From Streptomyces populi (lineage in GTDB: Bacteria > Actinomycetota > Actinomycetes > Streptomycetales > Streptomycetaceae): 64,000 nt of DNA. The stretch's first letter is position 1, and every line of letters begins with the position of its first letter. Of the stretch, positions 35,680 through 44,507 are shown in pieces. A model generated the notes under the pieces. The model was not told the DNA's origin, searched no databases, and saw nothing but the letters and a program-made list of their open reading frames with translations. Made by a program: the position numbers and the translations under genes. The stretch covers positions 27,663 to 91,662 of the forward strand of contig NZ_KZ626868.1 of the NCBI RefSeq assembly GCF_002911015.1, written 5' to 3'.

Positions 35680-36382
35680 ACTCGTAGACCAGCGCGTCCT
35701 GTCGGGCGTCCACGGTCAGGTCGGTGATCTCCAGGGGCCGGTCGTACTGGTCGTGCACGCGCCGGGTGACCCGCACCGACTGGGGGAGCCTGGTGATCGC
35801 GTCCCGGTGGTGCAGGGTCAGGCCCGCCTTGCGCATCCAGTCGTAGGCGCGGGACAGCTGCGCCGAGGAGTGGCCGTTCGCGCGGTCGCGGTAGCGGGCG
35901 AGCTCCTCCACCTCGGTCACGGCGACGACGGAAAACGATGTCACGGCCGAGCGCAGCCCGCTGCCGTCGGCCGCGGCGGACTCGTAGCGGTGGACCAGCG
36001 TCGCCCGCAGCGGAGAGAGTCCGAGGGCCTCGGCGTGTTCCGGTGAGGGCGTCTCCCAGGTCACGGTCGTCCGCCGGCATCCGTCGGGTTCGCCGGTGTG
36101 GGCGCCGACGGGGAAGTCGAGGGACGGGACGTGCTCGGCGCCGGTGCCGGACAGTGTGGCGTGGCTGCCGCGCCGGTCGGTGGAGACCTGGCCGTCGCGC
36201 CGCAGCATGTTCAGCGCCTGTCGTACGGTCTCCCGGCTGACGCCGAACCGGGTGGCCAGCTCGCGTTCCCCCGGCAGGCGTTCGCCGGGCGGGATGGTCC
36301 CGTCGCGCAGCTCGCCGAGCAGTTGTGCGGCGACCTGCGCGTAGAGCGGTTCGTGGTCGGACGGATGGGTGGTGCGGGCCAT
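35657..36382 (-). CDS. GntR-family (HutC/UTRA) transcriptional regulator
   Basis: A 241-residue regulator, ATG 36382. The winged helix-turn-helix is LPGERELATRFGVSRETVRQ (about 33-52) with the GSHATLSG wing; the C-terminal UTRA ligand domain spans about 90-235 (HRYESAAADGSGLRSAVTSF, VYEFTLPA at the end). UTRA regulators usually sense a small metabolite and repress nearby operons. There is no partner on the same strand; targets could be the facing methyltransferase or the aldo/keto reductase, both unproven. Confidence 0.92.
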   Translation of the reverse strand: MARTTHPSDHEPLYAQVAAQLLGELRDGTIPPGERLPGERELATRFGVSRETVRQALNMLRRDGQVSTDRRGSHATLSGTGAEHVPSLDFPVGAHTGEPDGCRRTTVTWETPSPEHAEALGLSPLRATLVHRYESAAADGSGLRSAVTSFSVVAVTEVEELARYRDRANGHSSAQLSRAYDWMRKAGLTLHHRDAITRLPQSVRVTRRVHDQYDRPLEITDLTVDARQDALVYEFTLPAAT

Positions 36383-37111
36383 GACCGCGCCTCCTGATGG
36401 TGACAAAAAGTAGCCGTGTGAGCTCGGTGCGCCACCACATCTAGCATTGGTCTAAACCACCAGGAAAGGGTGTTCGAAGACTTCGGCCGATTCCGGTCCG
36501 CGCCCCTGCCCGGCACGGGCCGGGACCGGAGCGCGCGGGCCCGGGGGCCGCCGGGCGCCGACTCCCTTGGGCCGACTGCGATGCGCGGGCCCGTGCGGCT
36601 CGTCCCCCACCTCGCCGGGGCCGCGTTTCCCGGCCGCCAGGAGCGTGAGACCCGCCGGACCCGTCGTGTCCGAAAGTCCTCGGCCCGGTGTATACGAACC
36701 GCCGGCCGCGTGCTCGGGCCGGGGAGGGGCATGCGCCGACAGCCCGCCGCGGCCTCGGACGCCGCCGGGGAACGGCGGGTGGACACCGGGCGGCGAACAG
36801 TGGCCGGCCCGCGCCGTCCTGGGGCCCGGGAACGGGATTCTGCCGCCGAGCACGCCGAGCACGCCGAGCACGCCGAGCACGCCGAGCACGCCGAGCACGC
36901 CGAGGTCCGGAGGCCGCCACGTCCGGTCCGGATCCCGTACCGGTGTCTCTCACCAGGTCCAACGGCCGTGCGGTGACGGTTGGTTCCCGAACCGGGTGTG
37001 ACGATCCGCCCACCCCGTACCCCTGTCGGAGGACCCCGCGGCCGCTCCATACTCCAGGCTCCAACCGGACGGCGCGAAGGCCGTCCGACGGGACGAGGGG
37101 AGAGGGACACG
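36383..37111. other. 729-bp intergenic region with a minisatellite
   Basis: No convincing gene. At 36845-36904 the 9-bp unit GCCGAGCAC is repeated six times and partly a seventh; in translated frames this gives only EHA-type repeats. The rest presumably holds the GntR promoter (near 36400-36450) and the promoter of the aldo/keto reductase. AGGGGAGAGGGA at 37096-37107 is the ribosome binding site of the latter. Confidence 0.6.
36845..36904. repeat. 9-bp tandem repeat (GCCGAGCAC)
   Basis: Six full units and one partial unit follow each other without variation. Such an invariant array is likely to change copy number by slippage. Confidence 0.9.
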
Positions 37112-38017
37112 GTGAGCGCGGCGGACGCCGGGACGTGGAAACTGGGCGACAGGGAGGTCAACCGGATCGGCTACGGGGCGATGCGACTGACCGGCAACGG
37201 CATGGCCGGGAACTCGGACGGACCGCCGATCGACCGCGACCTCGCGGTCCGCCTGCTGCGCCGGGCGGTCGACCGGGGCGTCGACCACATCGACACGGCC
37301 TCCTTCTACTTCTCCCCGCTGCGCTCGGCCAACGAGCTGATCAACCGCGCGCTGTCCTCCCGTAGGGACGACGTGGTCGTCGTCACCAAGGTCGGGCCGG
37401 GCCGCGACCCGTCCGGCGAGTGGTACCCCATGGCCCGCCCCGACCAGCTGCGCGGTCAGGTGGAGGAGAACCTGCGGCAGCTCGGCCGGGACCATCTCGA
37501 CGTGGTGAACCTGCGCCGGAACGGCCGTGACATGCACTCCGTCGCGGAGCACTTCGGCGCGCTCGCCGAACTGCGCGAGGCGGGTCTGATCCGGCACCTG
37601 GGCCTCTCCAACGTGGGCCCCGGGCATGTCGCCGAGGCCCGGTCCGTGGCCCCGGTCGTCTGCGTGCAGAACTCCTACGGGCTCGACGCGCGCGGAGCCG
37701 ACGAGAGCGGACTGGTGGATCTCTGCGGCGAACTCGGCATCGCCTTCGTGCCCTTCTTCGCGGTCTCCGGACCGCGCCGCGAGGCGGCCGCCGGGCCGGA
37801 GCGGGACGACCGGGTCCGCGCGGTCGCCCGCGCCCACGGCGCGACACCGGCCCAGGTGCGGCTCGCCTGGACCCTCCACCGCGGGCCCCACGTGCTGGCC
37901 ATCCCCGGGACGGCCGATCCGGCCCACCTGGACGAGAACATCGCGGCGGGGGCCCTGCGGCTGACCCCGGAGGAACAGGAGTTGCTCGGAGCGCCGGCCG
38001 CAGGCGGGGCGCCGTGA
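37112..38017 (+). CDS. Aldo/keto reductase
   Basis: A 301-residue TIM-barrel oxidoreductase, GTG 37112 after a strong ribosome binding site. The catalytic Asp and Tyr are in VDHIDTASFYFSPL, the Lys in VVVVTKVGPGRDPSG; the usual catalytic His position in the fourth strand (VNLRRNG) is Arg/Asn, as in the AKR11/13-like YajO group with changed fourth residue. NADPH-binding elements occur at the C-terminus (VLAIPGTADPAHLDENIAAG). Substrate unknown. Monocistronic. Confidence 0.92.
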   Translation: MSAADAGTWKLGDREVNRIGYGAMRLTGNGMAGNSDGPPIDRDLAVRLLRRAVDRGVDHIDTASFYFSPLRSANELINRALSSRRDDVVVVTKVGPGRDPSGEWYPMARPDQLRGQVEENLRQLGRDHLDVVNLRRNGRDMHSVAEHFGALAELREAGLIRHLGLSNVGPGHVAEARSVAPVVCVQNSYGLDARGADESGLVDLCGELGIAFVPFFAVSGPRREAAAGPERDDRVRAVARAHGATPAQVRLAWTLHRGPHVLAIPGTADPAHLDENIAAGALRLTPEEQELLGAPAAGGAP

Positions 38018-38108
38018 TGAAAGGCGCCTCGGCACTCCGGTGAGGAGGGGGTGTTGTCAGTGGCCGGCCGTAGGCTCGCCGCGTCAGGGTTCGGCGGACG
38101 GAGGCGAC

Positions 38109-38810
38109 GTGAGTTTCGATCTTGCGGTGTGGTTCGAGCCCGAGCGGATCCCGGTCTCCGACGCCGCCGGCACGTACGAGCGGCTGTGCGACGGTGACCT
38201 CGCCGGGGCCGGAGTCGTCGCGAGCGGGGCCGTGGCCGCGTTCCACCGGGAGCTGACCGGGCGGTTCCCCGAGCTCTCGGCCGCCGAGGGCGACGGAGCG
38301 CGGGCGGAGGCGTCACCGTGGACGGCGGGCCTCGACGTCTCCGCCGCGCATGTGATCATGCCCATGTCCTGGAGCCGGGCTGACGGTACGGCGCCCGAGG
38401 TGGTGGCCCTCGCGGGCCGGCACGGACTCGTCTGCTTCGACCCGCAGGCCCGGGTGCTGCACCGTCCGCCCGCGCAGCGCGGGACGGACGCGCTGAGCCT
38501 CCAGCCGTGCGTCGGGCTGAAGGTGGAGGACGCGGACCCCGAGGTGATCGAACGTGCCGTGCACCGGCTGTCCGAGGACAACTGGTTCCTGATCCTGGAG
38601 GGGCGCAGCGGCCATTTCCTCCAGGTCGGTCACGGCCCGAACGCGGGCCTCTCCGCGGGCGGGTTCGCCGTCGAACACCGGGACGGTTCGCCGGAACGCC
38701 ACTACCGCTGCGTGCTGAGCGAGAGGGACCAGGTGGCCGCGCTCTTCGCCGACTACGCGTCGGGTACGACCACGTGGAGCGTGGACGCGCGGTGGGACAG
38801 CCTCTTCTGA
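38109..38810 (+). CDS. Conserved hypothetical protein
   Basis: A 233-residue soluble protein, GTG 38109. Notable segments: FDLAVWFEPERIPVSDAAGT at the start, VVALAGRHGLVCFDPQARVL in the middle and NWFLILEGRSGHFLQVGHGP near residue 160, with a WDSLF end. The second half resembles the immunity-protein type that monitors a ligand through an aromatic beta-sheet (Imm1-like), but the match is by pattern only. No membrane or signal sequence, no operon. Confidence 0.65.
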   Translation: MSFDLAVWFEPERIPVSDAAGTYERLCDGDLAGAGVVASGAVAAFHRELTGRFPELSAAEGDGARAEASPWTAGLDVSAAHVIMPMSWSRADGTAPEVVALAGRHGLVCFDPQARVLHRPPAQRGTDALSLQPCVGLKVEDADPEVIERAVHRLSEDNWFLILEGRSGHFLQVGHGPNAGLSAGGFAVEHRDGSPERHYRCVLSERDQVAALFADYASGTTTWSVDARWDSLF

Positions 38811-38941
38811 CACGGCCGTCTCTGTCCGACACGGCCGCCTCTGTCTGGTACGGCCGTCCGACGGACGGCTCCGGCCCCTGCCGGTCCGGGGCCGTCCCGT
38901 CCGGCTCCCCCTCGGAAGCTGCGACGTACGCCGGTGACGTT

Positions 38942-39343
38942 CTAGGCCGTCCGCCAGGGGAGGGCGGGTGCGGACTCCGGGGTGCTGTGCCAGTAGTCCC
39001 GCGTCTCCACCGCGAGCCCCGCGGCGTCGAAGCGGACGAGGACACAGCCCGCGAGCGTCGTGGGACGGCCGTCCTCCCGCGCGAGGACGCGGAACTCGGC
39101 GACCGCGCGGCCGTCCTGGCCGACCAGGGGTTCGGAGAAGCGGACGTCGGTCGTGTCCTCGGACGCGAAGGACCGGCGGAGGTAGGCGGCGAGCTCGTCC
39201 TTGCCGCGGTGGGGTTCCCGGAACGGCATGGACCGGTGGACGCACGTGTCCGCGTACAGCTCCAGGATCGCCTCGACGTCATGGGCCGCCCAGGACCGTT
39301 CCCACACCGCCACGAAGCGCCGTGCCGCGGTGGTCGTGTCCAT
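38942..39343 (-). CDS. SnoaL/NTF2-like protein
   Basis: A 133-residue alpha+beta barrel protein: FVAVWERSWAAHDVEAILEL at the N-terminus, YADTCVHRSMPFREPHRGKD with the typical His/Asp pocket, and VLVRFDAAGLAVETRDYWHS at the end. The NTF2-like fold covers isomerases, dehydratases and cyclases; a ligand-binding or polyketide-type role cannot be chosen. It lies 8 bp downstream of the esterase gene on the same strand and probably shares its transcript. Confidence 0.88.
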   Translation of the reverse strand: MDTTTAARRFVAVWERSWAAHDVEAILELYADTCVHRSMPFREPHRGKDELAAYLRRSFASEDTTDVRFSEPLVGQDGRAVAEFRVLAREDGRPTTLAGCVLVRFDAAGLAVETRDYWHSTPESAPALPWRTA

Positions 39344-39351
39344 CGCGGGCC

Positions 39352-40317
39352 TCAGACCCGGGCGGGCAGCCAGCGCAGTTGCGCGGCCTGCTGGTAAGGA
39401 CCGCCGCCCTCATGGTCGTTGAAGTCGTACACCTCGATCTGCTTGTCCTCGCCCGCCCAGGCGTTGAAGGCCGCGAACACTGTCGACGGCGGGCAGGTCT
39501 GGTCCTCCAGGGCCGCGGAGAACAGGGCGGGTGCCCGGCCGCGCGCGGCGAAGTGCACCCCGTCGAAGTAGGAGAGGGTGCGCTGCACCTGTTCCGTGCG
39601 GCCGCGGTGGGTCTTGAGGTAGTTGCCGATCTCCCGGTAGGGGGCGCGGTCCGTGAGGGTCGTGGCGCGCGGGAAGTCGCACAGGAACGGTACGTCGGGG
39701 GCGATCGCCGCCAGGTCGGGCACCAGACCGCCGACCGCGATGCTGATGCCGCCGCCCTGGCTCCCGCCGAGCGCCGCGACGCGCGCCGCGTCGACCAGGG
39801 GATGCGAGCGGGCCGCCTCCACCGCGCGCACGGCATCCGTGAACAGCCGCCGGTAATAGTACGTTTCGGGGTCCTCGACGCCCCGCGTCATGAATCCCGG
39901 GAAGGCGGGCGCGCTGCCCACCGGGTCCGGGGTCTCGCCGCCGCCCCACGTGCTCGCCTGGCCGCGGGTGTCCATCACGAAGTGCGCGAAGCCGGCCGAC
40001 GCCCACAGCAGATGTGTGTGCGGGAGCCCGCGTCCGCCGCCGTAGCCGATGAACTCGACGACCGTGGGCAGCGGTGAGTCAGCCCCGGCCGGCACGGTCA
40101 GCCAGCCCTTGACCGGATGCCCGCCGAATCCGGCGAACGTGACGTCGTGGACGGTGACGGTCCTCAGCGGGATCCCGACCGGCTCTAAGCGGGCGGCGAG
40201 GTCGTGTTCGCGGGCCTCCTTGAGCGTCTCGGCCCAGAAGGAGTCGAAGTCCTCGGGCTCGGTGGACGCGCTGCGATAGGTGCGGAGTTCGTCGAGCGGG
40301 AGGTCGAACAGGGCCAT
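39352..40317 (-). CDS. CE7-family acetylxylan esterase/cephalosporin deacetylase
   Basis: A 321-residue alpha/beta hydrolase of the AXE1 group, ATG 40317, a typical length. FDLPLDELRTYRSASTEPED is the family N-terminus; GYGGGRGLPHTHLLWASAGF precedes DTRGQASTWGGGETPD, the RGQ signature. The nucleophile Ser is in AALGGSQGGGISIAVGG, and the acid Asp and catalytic His in ALEDQTCPPSTVFAAFN and YDFNDHEGGG. No signal peptide, so it deacetylates short xylo-oligosaccharides or other small esters in the cytoplasm. Followed by the SnoaL-like gene. Confidence 0.94.
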   Translation of the reverse strand: MALFDLPLDELRTYRSASTEPEDFDSFWAETLKEAREHDLAARLEPVGIPLRTVTVHDVTFAGFGGHPVKGWLTVPAGADSPLPTVVEFIGYGGGRGLPHTHLLWASAGFAHFVMDTRGQASTWGGGETPDPVGSAPAFPGFMTRGVEDPETYYYRRLFTDAVRAVEAARSHPLVDAARVAALGGSQGGGISIAVGGLVPDLAAIAPDVPFLCDFPRATTLTDRAPYREIGNYLKTHRGRTEQVQRTLSYFDGVHFAARGRAPALFSAALEDQTCPPSTVFAAFNAWAGEDKQIEVYDFNDHEGGGPYQQAAQLRWLPARV

Positions 40318-40556
40318 CAGGGACCACCTTTCGGCACACGAGCGCGGATGATCACACCGTACGTCCGTCCTCGTGGGCCCGCCACGGCCCCGCCGGGACC
40401 GGGGACGGCTCCCCGGCCGTCCGGCGGCGCGCCGCTTCTCGGGAGCTTCCCGGGCGGGCCCCCGCACGGTGCCCCCCGTGCCCGCGCTCCCTCTCGCCGC
40501 CTCCCGCGAGGGCCTCGGCGCGCGGTGCCCGCGAAGGCTCCGGCGTACGGTGCCCC

Positions 40557-41141
40557 TCAGGCCGTCCGCCGGGTCCAGTCCGGTTCCGTCCGCGCCCAGT
40601 CGCGCTCCCACTGGGCCAGCCTGCGGCGCATCAGGGCCCGGCGTACGCAGAGATGCGCGACCGAGACGGCGAAGGCGGCGCCCGCGGCGGTGAAGACGCC
40701 CAGGGCCAGAGCCTGTTGCAGGATCATCGAAGAACTCGGCGCCGGGCGCACGATCGTGCCCCGGGCATCGGTCCACACGTCGATGCGCGTACCGCGCCGC
40801 AGACCGGCGGGCACACGCACCAGACCGGTCCGTGCCGTTCCGTCGGTCCCCGTCCAGCGAACCGGCGCGGAGAGCGAGCGCCTCCCGCCGCCCGGCCTCG
40901 AGGGCACCGTCGCGGGCGCGTCCTCCACCAGTACGGCACGGACGTGGTGCTGGGCGGCACGCCGCGCCGCCGCGTGCGCCTGCGCGCCGTCGTACGCCCA
41001 CCACGCCGCCCCCGCCCCCGCGAGCGGCGCCCCGACGAGCATCAGAACACCGACGGCCAGCGCCCACCACGCCTCGACGACGTCGGAGCGACGCCGCAGC
41101 GGATTGTGGCGCCGGCGCCGGCCGCGTATCCGGGTTCGCAT
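40557..41141 (-). CDS. Rv1733c-family membrane protein
   Basis: A 194-residue actinobacterial protein with the Rv1733c layout: basic N-terminus (MRTRIRGRRRRHNPLRRRSD), a membrane helix (WALAVGVLMLVGAPLAGAGA), an outer domain with RWTGTDGTARTGLVRVPAGL and RIDVWTDARGTIV, a second helix (ALALGVFTAAGAAFAVSVAH) and a basic C-terminal tail ending WERDWARTEPDW. Function unknown; the mycobacterial relative belongs to the dormancy regulon. Monocistronic. Confidence 0.9.
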   Translation of the reverse strand: MRTRIRGRRRRHNPLRRRSDVVEAWWALAVGVLMLVGAPLAGAGAAWWAYDGAQAHAAARRAAQHHVRAVLVEDAPATVPSRPGGGRRSLSAPVRWTGTDGTARTGLVRVPAGLRRGTRIDVWTDARGTIVRPAPSSSMILQQALALGVFTAAGAAFAVSVAHLCVRRALMRRRLAQWERDWARTEPDWTRRTA

Positions 41142-41349
41142 GTCCCCTCCTCACCGCCGCGCGCCGTCCCGGCCCGAACGGGAGCCCCGACGGCGGGACA
41201 CCGGCCGTCCCCGCCCGTGACACCCGGGCGCACACCCGACTGCCCAGCCCGCGACCGGTTACACCCGGAGGCCCGGATTCCCGCGACAGCGTGCGCGAAA
41301 GACATCCGGGGGACATGTCCGGGCCACGCGACCGACCCGGTCGGCAGCC

Positions 41350-42111
41350 CTAGCCGAACCGCTCGATCCGGATCCGGTCCACCGGCTGTCCGGCCTCCAC
41401 CAGCAGGCGTGAGGCGCGCTCGGCGAATCCGTTGGAACCGCAGATGTAGGCCTCCCACCCGCCGGGCGGCTGCTCGGCCAGGAGGGGCGCCACATGTGCG
41501 GCGGTCATACGTCCGACGGGCGCGCCGTCCGGGGCCGCGCGGGTGAACACGGTCGTGGTCTCCTCTCCGTACTCCCGTGCGTAGATGAGCTCCTCGGGGC
41601 TGCGCGCGGAGACCAGGAGGCGCAGCGGCACGTCGAGCGTCCGTGCCCGGTGGTGCCGCAGCATCGACATCAGCGGTACGACACCGGAGCCCGCGCCGAC
41701 GAGCAGCGCCGGCCGGTCCCCGGGCCAGGCGAAGAAGCCGCTGTTGGGGCCGCGGACCTCGACGGAGTCGCCGGGCCGGGCGACGGTGTGGAACCAGCCG
41801 GAGACCTCACCGCCGTCGACGTGGTCCAGGGTCAGTTCGATGTGACCGGTGTCGTCGGGCGAGGAGGCGATGGAGTAGTGGCGCTGCGCCACGTACCCGT
41901 CCCCGGCGGTGAGCCTCAGCATCAGGTGCTGGCCGGGCAGATGTCCCGCCCACGCGGGCACGGCGAACCGGAACGTCGACGCGTGCGGGGTCTCGCGCCG
42001 GATCTCGGTGAGCGTGGCGGTCTGCCAGGTGGTGGCCGTCTGCGTGTCCACCGCGATGCGTCCGGGCACGGTGAACCGTGTCGGCGGTACGAAGGTCGTG
42101 GTCTCAGTCAC
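41350..42111 (-). CDS. FAD-dependent ferredoxin-NADP reductase-like electron transfer protein
   Basis: A 253-residue FNR-fold reductase without an iron-sulfur domain. QRHYSIASSPDD is the RxYS FAD motif (about 83-94); GSGVVPLMSMLRHH is the GxGxxP NAD(P)-binding loop and EAYICGSNGFAERASRLL the C-terminal CGxxxF motif. Its ATG overlaps the stop of the sulfite-oxidase-like gene by 8 bp, so both are co-translated. It most likely supplies or removes electrons for the Moco protein. Confidence 0.92.
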   Translation of the reverse strand: MTETTTFVPPTRFTVPGRIAVDTQTATTWQTATLTEIRRETPHASTFRFAVPAWAGHLPGQHLMLRLTAGDGYVAQRHYSIASSPDDTGHIELTLDHVDGGEVSGWFHTVARPGDSVEVRGPNSGFFAWPGDRPALLVGAGSGVVPLMSMLRHHRARTLDVPLRLLVSARSPEELIYAREYGEETTTVFTRAAPDGAPVGRMTAAHVAPLLAEQPPGGWEAYICGSNGFAERASRLLVEAGQPVDRIRIERFG

Positions 42112-42709
42112 CGGAGTAACGCTGCTCTTCCCAGGGGTTGCCGCGGGCGTGGTAGCCGTTCTGTTCCCAGAATCCTGGCTCGTCGTGGTCGAGGACGCGG
42201 ATGCCCGCGATCCACTTGACGCTCTTCCAGAAGTACAGGTGGGGCACGATCAGCCGCGCCGGGCCACCGTGCTCGGCCGGGAGCGGCCGGCCGTCGTAGT
42301 CCCACACGATCCAGGCGCGACCGCCGGTGAGGTCGGCCAGCGGGAGGTTCGCGGTGTACCCGGTGTGCGCGTACGCGACCGCGTGGGTGGCGGCCGGGTC
42401 CGGTCGTACGGCCTCCAGGAACGTGTCCAGGGACACGCCCCCGAACCGCACCCCGAACTTCGACCAGCTCGTCACGCAGTGGATGTCGCCCTCGTAGGCC
42501 GAGGCGGGCAGCGCGTGCGCCTGCTCCCAGTCCCAGGTCCGCGGCTCGGCCACCAGGCCGTCGATCCGCAGGGTCCAGTCGGCGGGCGCCAGGTCCGGGG
42601 TCACCTCGGCGGACAGGACGGGCCAGTCGTCGCCCGCGTCGTACTGGCCGGGCGGCAGTCCGGCGTTGTGGACGCGCGGGCGCCCGGTGAAGCCTCGCGT
42701 GACGTTCAT
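42104..42709 (-). CDS. Sulfite-oxidase-like Moco protein
   Basis: A 201-residue single-domain Mo-cofactor protein, ATG 42709. DIHCVTSWSKFGVRFGGVSL contains the Cys molybdenum ligand (about residue 73), LYFWKSVKWIAGIRVLDHD is the conserved Moco-pocket region, and FWEQNGYHARGNPWEEQRYS the C-terminus. Compared with YedY/MsrP there is no twin-arginine signal, so it probably acts in the cytoplasm. Paired with the downstream flavin reductase through an 8-bp overlap; likely an electron-transfer unit, with unknown substrate. Confidence 0.92.
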   Translation of the reverse strand: MNVTRGFTGRPRVHNAGLPPGQYDAGDDWPVLSAEVTPDLAPADWTLRIDGLVAEPRTWDWEQAHALPASAYEGDIHCVTSWSKFGVRFGGVSLDTFLEAVRPDPAATHAVAYAHTGYTANLPLADLTGGRAWIVWDYDGRPLPAEHGGPARLIVPHLYFWKSVKWIAGIRVLDHDEPGFWEQNGYHARGNPWEEQRYSGD

Positions 42710-43049
42710 ACGGGTGGTGCCTCCAGGGCCGCGGGGGCGGCGGCCCGCGGATCGAGCGTGGTCGCCGGGGACGGCGGCCCGCGGATCGGGGGTGACCGGT
42801 GCGGGCACGGGGCCGTGTCCCGGGCGCACACCGCTGCTTGACCATTCAACGGTACGCGCACATGGATCGTGCTCCGAGCCGGTACCGGACGCCGATCGTT
42901 GCGTCCGTATGAACTCTCCCGGAGCCCGGGAATAGCCGCGCCCCGATCTTCCTTGCCCCTGGAGCGGACTCCGGTGGCCCGTACACGCACGACCGGTGAG
43001 CGGGGCCGCGGTGACCGGTGACCACGGTGAAGGAGAGTGAGGGAGCAAG
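42710..43049. other. Divergent intergenic region with direct repeats
   Basis: No gene seen. It holds the promoters of the sulfite-oxidase-like operon and of the acetyltransferase, and the direct repeats GGCCCGCGGATCG (about 42741 and 42777) and GGTGACCGGTGA-like units near 42990-43025. ATG 43050 follows GAGGGAGCAAG. Confidence 0.5.
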
Positions 43050-43820
43050 ATGACCGAGGTGCACGTCTCCACACGGTTCGAGGGCCCGGAGACGCAGGGG
43101 ACCCCCTCGGACCGTCACCCTCTCGACAACCCGGCCCTCGGCGCCCTCACCGGGCCCCACGCGCACTTCGCGGAACGGCGCGGACGTGTGCTGCGCTACC
43201 CCCTGGACGTGTCTCCGTGGCTGGCGCTGCCCGACGATCCGGACGCCGCCGACTGGGCCGACCTGGCGGCCCTGGTGGGGCCCGGGGGAGCGGCTCCGCT
43301 GGCCGGTTTCGACGGGCGGACCCCGGACGGCTGGGAGGTGGTCTTCAGCCTCGACGGAGTCCAGCTCGTGGACGAGGGGCTGGACGCGGCGCCCGACGCG
43401 GAGGCCGTCCGGCTCGGCCCCGCCGACGTGCCGGACATGCTGGACCTGGTGGAACGGACCCAGCCGGGGCCCTTCGAGCAGCGGACCGTCGAACTCGGCA
43501 CGTATCTCGGGATCCGCCGCGACGGCGCCCTGGTCGCCATGGCCGGCGAGCGGCTCCACCCGCCGGGCTGGACCGAGATCAGCGCGGTCTGCACGGACCC
43601 CGCCCACCGGGGCGAGGGCTTGGCCACACGGCTGATCCTGGCCGTCGCCCACGGCATCCGTGAGCGCGGCGAGACCCCGTTCCTGCACACCGCCGCGAGC
43701 AACACCGGTGCCATCCGTCTCTACGAGTCCCTGGGGTTCCGGCTGCGCCGCAAGGTCCGCTTCATGGCCGCGCGGGTGCCCGAGAGCCCGGGTGACGACC
43801 GGACCGTGGGTGTGGGCTGA
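43050..43820 (+). CDS. GNAT-family N-acetyltransferase
   Basis: A 256-residue protein whose C-terminal half (from about 120) is a GNAT domain: ISAVCTDPAHRGEGLATRLI carries the acetyl-CoA pyrophosphate loop (H-R-G-E-G-L-A), and HTAASNTGAIRLYESLGFRL the terminal motif B. The N-terminal half (WLALPDDPDAADWADLAALV) resembles the FR47-like arrangement of two half-domains. Target unknown. ATG 43050 follows a good ribosome binding site. Confidence 0.92.
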   Translation: MTEVHVSTRFEGPETQGTPSDRHPLDNPALGALTGPHAHFAERRGRVLRYPLDVSPWLALPDDPDAADWADLAALVGPGGAAPLAGFDGRTPDGWEVVFSLDGVQLVDEGLDAAPDAEAVRLGPADVPDMLDLVERTQPGPFEQRTVELGTYLGIRRDGALVAMAGERLHPPGWTEISAVCTDPAHRGEGLATRLILAVAHGIRERGETPFLHTAASNTGAIRLYESLGFRLRRKVRFMAARVPESPGDDRTVGVG

Positions 43821-43915
43821 GACCGCACGGCCGGGTGCGGTGCCCCGCCGCCTGTGCGGCGACCCCGTACGGTCCGGGGGCAAGTCCACCTCCGAGGCCG
43901 TAGGAATACCGGGGG

Positions 43916-44467
43916 TCAGTCTCCCGGCGGCCCCGCCTCCGGCTGCTCCGTGCCGTAGGCGGTGGCCGCGGCGTTGTAGCGCACCAGGTACGAGGCGAAG
44001 CGGGTGAGGTCCTCCTCGGGCCAGCCCGAGAGCCGCTCGCGGAACAGCGCCCGGCGGCTGCGGGTCACCAGGGCGAGGACCGCCGTGCCCACGGGCGTCA
44101 GATGCAGGACGTGGACGCGGTGGTCCTCGGGGTCCAGACGCCGTTCGATCAGCCCGGCCCGGTCCAGCGCCGTCACCTGACGGCTCACCGTGGACTTGTC
44201 CAGCGAGTAGTGCGCGGCGAGGTCCGTGGCCCGGCAGCCGCCGACCTCCTGCAAATGGCCGAGGAGGGTGTACGAGACCAGGGACAGCTGGGGGTGCATG
44301 CGTTCCGCCGACGCCCGGGCCCGGCGGGCGAACACGGTCATCTCCCGCTGGATGGTCTCCACCGCCGTGTCGGCCGTCACACCCCCGGCCGTCACACCCT
44401 CGGCCGTCACACCCTCGACCGGCGCTCCGGCGCCGTCGACGCGTCGGGCGGACTCTTCGGATGCCAT
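43916..44467 (-). CDS. MarR-family transcriptional regulator
   Basis: A 183-residue regulator, ATG 44467. The winged helix-turn-helix spans LSLVSYTLLGHLQEVGGCRA to LDPEDHRVHVLHLTPVGTAV, with the recognition helix in YSLDKSTVSRQVTALDRAGL. An N-terminal extension contains a 5-residue repeat, GVTAE-GVTAG-GVTAD, encoded by tandem DNA repeats. A palindromic site lies in its promoter (44493-44507) and a related one before the flavin oxidoreductase at 46703. Confidence 0.93.
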   Translation of the reverse strand: MASEESARRVDGAGAPVEGVTAEGVTAGGVTADTAVETIQREMTVFARRARASAERMHPQLSLVSYTLLGHLQEVGGCRATDLAAHYSLDKSTVSRQVTALDRAGLIERRLDPEDHRVHVLHLTPVGTAVLALVTRSRRALFRERLSGWPEEDLTRFASYLVRYNAAATAYGTEQPEAGPPGD

Positions 44468-44492
44468 GACAGGACCTCCTCGGGCTGCCCTG

Positions 44493-44507
44493 GTTGCATA
44501 GTACAAC
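44493..44507. promoter_or_regulatory. Palindromic operator upstream of the MarR gene
   Basis: GTTGCATAGTACAAC is a near-perfect inverted repeat 26 bp before the MarR start. The 8-mer GTTGCATA recurs in the palindrome at 46631-46650. Site for autoregulation by inference. Confidence 0.65.

Noticed and set aside
36845..36904. Possible CRISPR or coding repeat
   Set aside because: Units are contiguous 9-mers without spacers; a minisatellite, and the flanks are not coding.
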